The notes under the pieces: model-generated | What the model saw: only the letters and a program-made list of their open reading frames with translations | Told to the model about the DNA's origin: nothing | Database searches by the model: none | Made by a program: the position numbers and the translations under genes | In this document: positions 1-4,123 of the stretch, in pieces | Position numbering within the stretch: the stretch's first letter is position 1 | How the letters are laid out: every line of letters begins with the position of its first letter | Origin: an uncultured Alphaproteobacteria bacterium | GTDB taxonomy: Bacteria; Pseudomonadota; Alphaproteobacteria; RF32; CAG-239 | NCBI GenBank assembly: GCA_949542085.1 | Contig: CATGXW010000074.1 | Coordinates: forward strand, 1-5,453 | Length of the DNA stretch: 5,453 nt | Reading direction: 5' to 3'

Positions 1-551
1 TCTCCGGCTGCGGAGGGAAGCCGGAACCGCTTCCTTTGGAGGAGCTTCCCCAGGCCTACAGTCTGGAACAAGCCAAGGCGGCTTTTTTTCTAAAACGCTG
101 CCAATTGTTCAGCGCCAACGAAATATATCTGCGCGGTGTGGCGGCAATGATTGTCAGCGCCAACAACACCTATGAGTTGTTACCGGAAGTGATTTCCTAT
201 CGTCCGGTTTATGCTTACACATCAAGAGAAAACGCCTCTTTGCGGATTATCATCAAATGGATTTTCAACGCTCTGTCATTAGCCGAGGAAACCGGCATAA
301 CGTCTAAAAATATTGACGCATTTATCGGCGTGACAAACGGGTCGACCCGCAATTTGCTCGGTATTGATCCGCAATTATGGGAATCTTATGGGCTTCATCC
401 GCAATGGGTTCGGCAGGTTATCAAAGAACTCGGCAATTTTGGCGAAATTTATGAGCGTAATCTGGGGCAAGATTCCGAATACAAAATCGCCAGAGAGAAA
501 AATAATCTGGTACAGAACAACGGATTGATTATCGCTAAGCCGTTTTTCTAA
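1..551 (+). CDS. Amino-acid ABC transporter substrate-binding protein, AapJ-like, C-terminal part (partial)
   Basis: The reading frame is open from base 3 to the TAA at 549-551 and gives 182 residues, so the true start probably lies left of the window; the internal TTG at 36 has no good ribosome binding site. The visible part resembles the second lobe of periplasmic general L-amino-acid binding proteins (AapJ/YhdW type, SBP_bac_3 family), which capture amino acids for an inner-membrane ABC importer. Matching blocks, by visible residue, are a K-R-C segment near 31-33, LPEVIS at 60-65, an AEETGIT helix near 94-100, NLLGID at 117-122, and GNFGEIYERNLG at 144-155. The usual end of the family (R-G-x-N-A-L-W, then G-G-x-x-Y-A-P-P) is only loosely kept here as R-E-K-N-N-L-V and N-G-L-I-I-A-K-P, so this is a divergent member. 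A Ser-Gly-Cys at the left edge resembles a lipobox but fits poorly with a family of about 340 residues. The 3' end overlaps the convergent hydrolase gene. Family assignment is from recalled consensus, not a search. Confidence 0.75.
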   Translation, partial: SGCGGKPEPLPLEELPQAYSLEQAKAAFFLKRCQLFSANEIYLRGVAAMIVSANNTYELLPEVISYRPVYAYTSRENASLRIIIKWIFNALSLAEETGITSKNIDAFIGVTNGSTRNLLGIDPQLWESYGLHPQWVRQVIKELGNFGEIYERNLGQDSEYKIAREKNNLVQNNGLIIAKPFF

Positions 552-1239
552 TTTTTTCCTGTTGTTTAATAAAACTGACCGCCGCCTGCTGGGCTTCCTC
601 AGAAATGGCATGCAAGCCACCGTCGATGATTTCAGTCTTAACTGAACAACCTAAGTTTTTAAGCTGCTGGCGAGTATACTCCTGAGCCTCAAAGCGGACG
701 TAGGTATCTTGGTTGCCATGAATGAGGAGCGTATCGGGTCTGCTTTCGGCATGTTTGCAAACATGGCTTTTGCCGGCAAGAATACCACTGAAACTGATAA
801 CGCCACGCACCTGTTGCGGCAACATCATGCCAGTGTAAAGCGCAACCATGGCGCCCTGAGAAAAACCGCAAAGATAAACATCGCTCCAATTTAACCCATA
901 CTCCAGCAAAGTCTGCTCAATATAAGGAGCAACCTCGTCATAAGCCTGTTGCAATCCTAACGTCATTTTATCATAAATCGCGACACACTCTTCAATCGTC
1001 GGAACCTGGCGGCGCATGTCGTCAGCGTCAAAGCGATGCATTGAATACCACTGACGTTTGTCTTCATGAATTTCACAAGCTTGAGGCGCTTGCGGAATAT
1101 GAATCGCATAGTCATTCAGATTATCACAGAGGCAGGAAATGCGGTGATTGACAGACTCCGCGCAATGCACGTAGCCATGCAAAAAAACAATCAGTTTTTT
1201 GGGTAGTCCTTTGATATGAACAATTTCTTCCGTAATCAT
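535..1239 (-). CDS. Carboxylesterase/phospholipase family alpha/beta hydrolase
   Basis: This 234-residue protein has the features of the Abhydrolase_2 family (carboxylesterase EstB/YpfH type, PF02230), cytosolic serine hydrolases acting on short acyl esters or lysophospholipids. The oxyanion-hole strand is at residues 17-22 (IVFLHG), the nucleophile elbow is G125-F-S127-Q-G, the acid is D178 in H-G-N-Q-D, and the base is H210 in G-G-L-H. A family-typical W-Y-S-M segment lies near 64-67. Length is normal for the family, there is no signal peptide, and the triad is intact, so an active enzyme is expected; the substrate cannot be told. The ATG at 1237-1239 is preceded by a weak AAAGAG about 9 bases upstream. 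The gene lies downstream of the terminator of the cysteine-rich gene on the same strand, so it needs its own promoter, and none is convincing in 1240-1310. Its last codons overlap the end of the amino-acid binding protein gene on the other strand by 17 bp, with no terminator hairpin seen there. Confidence 0.92.
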   Translation of the reverse strand: MITEEIVHIKGLPKKLIVFLHGYVHCAESVNHRISCLCDNLNDYAIHIPQAPQACEIHEDKRQWYSMHRFDADDMRRQVPTIEECVAIYDKMTLGLQQAYDEVAPYIEQTLLEYGLNWSDVYLCGFSQGAMVALYTGMMLPQQVRGVISFSGILAGKSHVCKHAESRPDTLLIHGNQDTYVRFEAQEYTRQQLKNLGCSVKTEIIDGGLHAISEEAQQAAVSFIKQQEKIRKTA

Positions 1240-1310
1240 CAGGCGATACTCTTTGTTTTTCCCCTTTTGTCTTAGCGTAAAGAACTGAATAAATCGTAAA
1301 CAAAAACAAT

Positions 1311-1353
1311 AAAAAAATTAAAACCCCAAGGATAAATCCACCTTGGGGCTTTT
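1311..1353 (-). terminator. Rho-independent terminator of the cysteine-rich protein gene
   Basis: On the - strand an 8-bp perfect stem (CCCCAAGG paired with CCTTGGGG, at 1341-1348 and 1324-1331) encloses a 9-base loop and is followed directly by TTTTAATTTTTTT (1323-1311). An A-run precedes the stem and can pair with the first Ts after one mismatch. It begins about 20 bases after the stop codon at 1371-1373. This separates the cysteine-rich gene from the downstream hydrolase gene. Confidence 0.93.
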
Positions 1354-1370
1354 GTACTGTCAATTATCGA

Positions 1371-3248
1371 CTATTGTATCGTTATTGCTCCTCCAGAACC
1401 ACTGCATCCACCTTCTGTTGACATACCCATGGAACCATTGCACATTTGGATATATCCCCAAGTTTCACAAATACAATGACTACAGTTAATATCCGCTTTA
1501 AGGCCACATTCATTTATTATGCGATCCTTAAATTGCGCACATGTTTCACCAGTTTTAAGGGGGAAGCTTGTCCACGCAACATAAGACTTCTGATTTAAAT
1601 CAAGCTGCTGATAGATAACATGTTTGCCATCAAAACTAGACTGATCCGGACACCTTACTTTGTCACCGCCTGTTGTACCACTGTTACCTTTTACGCAACA
1701 CTTTAAATCACCACTAGAAAACAAGGCCATGTATCCTGACGCACAAGATGATGATGAAGCAACTAAGGTTCCGTTACAATATTCGCATGAGATCTTTCCA
1801 TCTGATGATGAATTAGATATTATTGATTTCTGAACGATTTTGTAATGTCCCTCATTACATTTTTTGAAATTATACTTACCGCCACACTCATTACAAACAG
1901 CATTTTCCGGACAAGCATCAAGATTGAATGAATCAGAACAGGTCATACAACAGATCTTATCGACAGCACCTACTCGGGTCACCCCCATAGTCCCCGCCGG
2001 ACAAGTGGCTGTTTGATCAAGTAATGTTCCATTACAAGACCAGCATGAATATTTTGATGAGCTTTCGGAATTTGATGTATTGGTTAACCCCGGATATGTT
2101 ATACTGGTTAACGTATCTTCAACCTTATAATACCCGCTCTTACAATCGCCCATTTTATATTTACCGTCACATTGTGTGCAGTTGGCGTTATCCGGACAAG
2201 ATGTTAATGTGTAATCCGAACAATCCTTAACACAGGTATTACCGCTTTGAACATAGCCGGCATTACACGTGAAAGTGTATCTTGTCACTTTTTCAGAGCC
2301 GCAACCAGTGCTACACTCGGTATTCTTCGTCGCATTGGCCGGTATTGCTGTCACAGGATAGTTAGCCGCGGTGCAGTTTGTGTTGATGCTCTTACAACTA
2401 CACATACCGCACGGTTGTCCGCCTGACCAACCGCTTTGAGAATAATCCGGTTTTGTACTGCCACTGGTGCAGGTTGTCACCCCAGCGGTGTAGCCGTTCG
2501 GACATGGTGTTGCAACACATGTGTTGCCTGATTTGGTCCATCCTTTTGCCGTATCGCAACTGTCTAATCTTTTTTTGCCGCTATTTTCCGGACAACTAGA
2601 ACACGTTCCATTGGTCGGGCAAACAGTCAAAGGATAATCCGTGCACTGCGCAACACACCGACCACCGCTTAAACTATAACCGCTATTGCAGGTACATTTG
2701 TATTTTGTCGCACCTCCCACGGTACAACTTTCACAAGTCGCATTCGTCAGTTTTGTGGTTACATAATCATCAGGACAGACACATTGCGTATACTTTGAAA
2801 TACTTTTTTTCAAAGTAGGTAGCGTTCCTGATGATAAATTCTTATTCGTTGAGGTCTCTAATACTGTTGCTGTTCTGGATGCTGATTGAAGTTCCACTCC
2901 GAACGATAATGTTGCCGCTCCCTCCGAACAACTGCTCCCGCTTAATACTGCCGGAGCGGCACAATTTAATATCGTATATTTAAATGTTGAAGGACATTTG
3001 CAATCTTTATAGCAATCGTGTCCCGCTATTTTTACCACTGTTCCCGTTTTGGGAGATGCACAGCTGTCAGCATAACCATATGTGGCACATGCAAATGCAA
3101 CGACATCCTTACCGCCATTGTCAACTCGCTTATTGCCATAACTCTTGTTATCGCCAAGATAATCAGGTAGCCATGTCACTTTGGCAGCTCCCTGCGTTGC
3201 CATGAATATGCACAGCAACGACGCTACTAAAAGATAGTATCGTTTCAT
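1371..3248 (-). CDS. Secreted cysteine-rich repeat protein of unknown function
   Basis: The 625-residue product starts with a Sec-type signal peptide (basic M-K-R, hydrophobic core to about residue 20, likely cleavage near A22). It has 59 cysteines, of which 58 fall after the signal, about one residue in ten, with nine C-x-x-C pairs and two adjacent C-C pairs. The body is made of modules of the form C-x-D-x-x-x-x-x-C-P-x-N-x-x-C-x-x-C, beginning at 202, 343 and 437. The last two belong to tandem units at 343-434 and 437-518, each also holding S-C-x-x-C-N-G-T-L. The N-terminal part (23-107) and the C-terminal part (533-625) are distinct Cys-containing regions. No membrane anchor, LPXTG or lipobox is visible, so export to the periplasm, surface or medium with many disulfides is inferred. 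The start is fixed by GAGGAG six bases before the ATG. The gene has its own promoter and terminator. I recognise the module style from gut alphaproteobacteria but no known function; EGF-like or metal-binding folds are possible alternatives. Confidence 0.9.
   Translation of the reverse strand: MKRYYLLVASLLCIFMATQGAAKVTWLPDYLGDNKSYGNKRVDNGGKDVVAFACATYGYADSCASPKTGTVVKIAGHDCYKDCKCPSTFKYTILNCAAPAVLSGSSCSEGAATLSFGVELQSASRTATVLETSTNKNLSSGTLPTLKKSISKYTQCVCPDDYVTTKLTNATCESCTVGGATKYKCTCNSGYSLSGGRCVAQCTDYPLTVCPTNGTCSSCPENSGKKRLDSCDTAKGWTKSGNTCVATPCPNGYTAGVTTCTSGSTKPDYSQSGWSGGQPCGMCSCKSINTNCTAANYPVTAIPANATKNTECSTGCGSEKVTRYTFTCNAGYVQSGNTCVKDCSDYTLTSCPDNANCTQCDGKYKMGDCKSGYYKVEDTLTSITYPGLTNTSNSESSSKYSCWSCNGTLLDQTATCPAGTMGVTRVGAVDKICCMTCSDSFNLDACPENAVCNECGGKYNFKKCNEGHYKIVQKSIISNSSSDGKISCEYCNGTLVASSSSCASGYMALFSSGDLKCCVKGNSGTTGGDKVRCPDQSSFDGKHVIYQQLDLNQKSYVAWTSFPLKTGETCAQFKDRIINECGLKADINCSHCICETWGYIQMCNGSMGMSTEGGCSGSGGAITIQ
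1695..1940 (-). repeat. Cys-rich protein tandem unit B (residues 437-518)
   Basis: This is the second copy: C-S-D-S-x-x-L-x-A-C-P-E-N-A-V-C-N-E-C-G-G-K-Y-N, then C-N-E-G-H-Y-K, then S-C-E-Y-C-N-G-T-L-V and a closing C-C pair. It shares the cysteine order of unit A but has diverged in sequence, so this is an old duplication rather than a recent one. Confidence 0.8.
1947..2222 (-). repeat. Cys-rich protein tandem unit A (residues 343-434)
   Basis: The unit runs from C-S-D-Y-x-L-T-x-C-P-D-N-A-N-C-x-x-C, through G-K-Y-K and a C-x-x-G-Y-Y-K segment, to S-C-W-S-C-N-G-T-L-L and a closing C-C pair. It aligns along its length with the next unit, and their order and cysteine spacing are alike apart from a longer linker (about 375-400) in this copy. 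Confidence 0.8.
2193..2267 (-). repeat. Short Cys module, second copy (residues 328-352)
   Basis: This is the second instance of the 25-residue pattern described at 2616-2690, with C-N-A-G-Y and C-V-K-D-C-S-D-Y. It leads directly into tandem unit A. Confidence 0.75.
2616..2690 (-). repeat. Short Cys module, first copy (residues 187-211)
   Basis: The pattern C-N-x-G-Y-x-x-S-G-x-x-C-V-x-x-C-x-D-Y-x-L-T-x-C-P is seen here and again at residues 328-352 (bases 2193-2267). The spacing is identical, indicating duplication of a block covering the end of one module and the start of the next. Confidence 0.75.
3183..3248 (-). other. Signal peptide of the cysteine-rich protein
   Basis: Residues 1-22 have a short basic start (M-K-R), a hydrophobic stretch (about 5-17) and a small-residue end (G-A-A before K23). 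This is a typical Sec/SPase I signal. The cysteine at position 13 is preceded by S-L-L, which does not fit a lipobox. Confidence 0.85.
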
Positions 3249-3254
3249 GATAAA

Positions 3255-3260
3255 CTCCTC
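3255..3260 (-). promoter_or_regulatory. Strong ribosome binding site of the cysteine-rich gene
   Basis: GAGGAG on the - strand lies six bases before the ATG at 3248-3246. It is the strongest Shine-Dalgarno match seen in the window and fixes this start; it suggests efficient translation. Confidence 0.9.
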
Positions 3261-3290
3261 TTAAAACATAAAAATCCAAACACCACTTTT

Positions 3291-3319
3291 ATTGTAGCAT
3301 GTTGGCAAAACAAAAGCAA
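3291..3319 (-). promoter_or_regulatory. Sigma70-type promoter for the cysteine-rich gene
   Basis: Reading the - strand, TTGCTT (3319-3314) is followed after 17 bases by TACAAT (3296-3291), one mismatch from the -10 consensus. Transcription would begin near 3284, giving a leader of about 35 bases that contains the ribosome binding site. Confidence 0.65.
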
Positions 3320-3377
3320 ACAAATTATGCTTATTTAAGGATGTTGCCATGTACGATATGAACAAATTTCTTTAGGC

Positions 3378-3406
3378 TTGACAATTGTCCGTGTCGCCCT
3401 CATATT
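3378..3406 (+). promoter_or_regulatory. Sigma70-type promoter for the small basic protein gene
   Basis: A perfect -35 box TTGACA (3378-3383) is followed after 17 bases by CATATT (3401-3406), four of six matches to the -10 consensus. Transcription would begin near 3413, so the leader would include the TGGAG ahead of the ATG at 3440. A perfect TATAAT at 3421-3426 has no matching -35 at normal spacing. Confidence 0.6.
3380..3389. promoter_or_regulatory. Perfect 10-bp palindrome over the -35 box, possible operator
   Basis: GACAATTGTC is a perfect palindrome that shares four bases with the TTGACA -35 box of the small gene. A repressor bound here would block that promoter. A 10-bp palindrome can also occur by chance, and half of it is the promoter box itself, so this is weak. 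Confidence 0.3.
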
Positions 3407-3439
3407 TATGTTATTACGCTTATAATGATGGAGATATTT

Positions 3440-3652
3440 ATGGTGCAGAATATTGATTTTAGCAAACAGACAGCTTCTCTCAGAGAACTTAATCAAAAGA
3501 TTACCAGCCATATCGGAATTGACGAGCGCTTTAGGTATGCGCATCGTCTCATTGCCTCCAAATCTGCCAGCAATAACATCAAAAACATTGACAGAATGAT
3601 GAAGCTTTTACAAAAAAGTCAGAGCATGTCTTCTTTATTCGTTAAAAAATAA
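3440..3652 (+). CDS. Small basic protein of unknown function
   Basis: I do not recognise this protein. From the ATG at 3440 it has 70 residues. That start is chosen because TGGAG (3429-3433) lies six bases upstream; in-frame ATGs at 3425 and 3428 are possible but lack such a site. The product is strongly basic (about 13 Lys/Arg against 5 Asp/Glu), has no cysteine, no signal peptide and no membrane segment, and looks mostly helical, with a hydrophobic-basic stretch near residues 48-58 (I-K-N-I-D-R-M-M-K-L-L) and a K-K end. A small nucleic-acid-binding or regulatory protein would fit the charge but is only a guess. The gene is divergent from the cysteine-rich gene and has its own promoter-like sequence. 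Its last 18 bases overlap the end of the HAD hydrolase gene on the other strand. That it is a real gene is supported by the promoter and ribosome binding site, not by homology. Confidence 0.65.
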   Translation: MVQNIDFSKQTASLRELNQKITSHIGIDERFRYAHRLIASKSASNNIKNIDRMMKLLQKSQSMSSLFVKK

Positions 3653-4123
3653 CGCTTTTTCAATAGAATCAATGACCATCGTAGCTGGTTTGTTAAAATC
3701 CAGAACATATCCTTTGTTGGTCAAACAACATCCGTTACCGTATCGACAATATGGTGTCGTGAACCATTTGACGTAAGCGTTGCTGTCGTCAATATGCAAA
3801 TCAATTCCATGATTGCGACAATACTCAGCTTTGGCCATATTCCAAACCTTATCATCAATATGAAGTTCGCCGTCACGATAAGTGGCTACGGCCGGACAAT
3901 CTTTGTAAGCGTCCATAATCGCAAAAATTGCCGTATAGTCTATGCTCAAACGCTTCAATTCATCACGAATAAGCGTTTCCGGTCCACCGGTAATAACATG
4001 GATTTCATATCCTCTTCCTAAAGCTTCCGCCGAAAAATCAGCAAAAAACCGAGGTCTTGTACTTATCACGCCATGAAAATCCAAACCGATTTTCAGCTGT
4101 TTATCTTTTTTCATTACTGTCAT
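3635..4123 (-). CDS. HAD-superfamily hydrolase, minimal capless type
   Basis: The 162-residue product has the HAD motifs in order: motif I D15-F-H-G-V (nucleophile D15), motif II in V-I-T45-G-G, a lysine candidate for motif III at K98 (or K92), and motif IV H-I-D112-D113-S. There is no room for a large cap domain. In most HAD phosphatases the second residue after the nucleophile is an aspartate acting as general acid/base; here it is H17. The substrate is unknown, and a phosphatase of a small phosphate ester is the default guess. The ATG at 4123 is chosen because an AAAGA lies eight bases upstream; a TTG at 4126 and an ATG at 4114 are alternatives. It starts inside the end of the AsmA-like gene (23-bp overlap), so translational coupling in one operon is likely. 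It has no signal peptide. Its 3' end overlaps the small basic protein gene by 18 bp and no terminator is visible. Confidence 0.85.
   Translation of the reverse strand: MTVMKKDKQLKIGLDFHGVISTRPRFFADFSAEALGRGYEIHVITGGPETLIRDELKRLSIDYTAIFAIMDAYKDCPAVATYRDGELHIDDKVWNMAKAEYCRNHGIDLHIDDSNAYVKWFTTPYCRYGNGCCLTNKGYVLDFNKPATMVIDSIEKALFFNE

Noticed and set aside
375..620. Antisense frame of 81 codons over the amino-acid binding protein and hydrolase ends.
   Set aside because: It is fully inside two better supported genes in other frames and has no family resemblance or ribosome binding site.
1240..1310. Possible promoter for the hydrolase gene (TTGTTT or TTTACG with TACGCT).
   Set aside because: The -10 matches are poor (three of six at best), and several equally weak choices exist in this AT-rich stretch.
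1124..1363. A - strand frame of 79 codons starting with TTG, whose first part looks like a membrane segment.
   Set aside because: Its hydrophobic part is the translation of the terminator's T-rich tract, it has no ribosome binding site, and it runs into the hydrolase gene in another frame.
1358..1363. A TTGACA on the - strand just after the cysteine-rich gene, as a promoter for the downstream hydrolase.
   Set aside because: No -10-like hexamer lies at the right distance, and the predicted transcript would pass straight into the terminator hairpin.
2024..2230. Antisense + strand frame inside the cysteine-rich gene, rich in Tyr and Met.
   Set aside because: Its composition follows from the complement of repeated Cys and Thr codons; no start signals are seen.
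3204..3218. Cysteine 13 in the signal peptide as a possible lipoprotein site.
   Set aside because: The residues before it are S-L-L, while a lipobox needs a small residue directly before the cysteine; the signal also continues past it.
3421..3426. A perfect TATAAT as the -10 box of the small gene.
   Set aside because: No -35-like hexamer lies at 16-18 bp, and it would start transcription after the possible ATGs and inside or beyond the ribosome binding site. The TTGACA-17-CATATT pair fits better.
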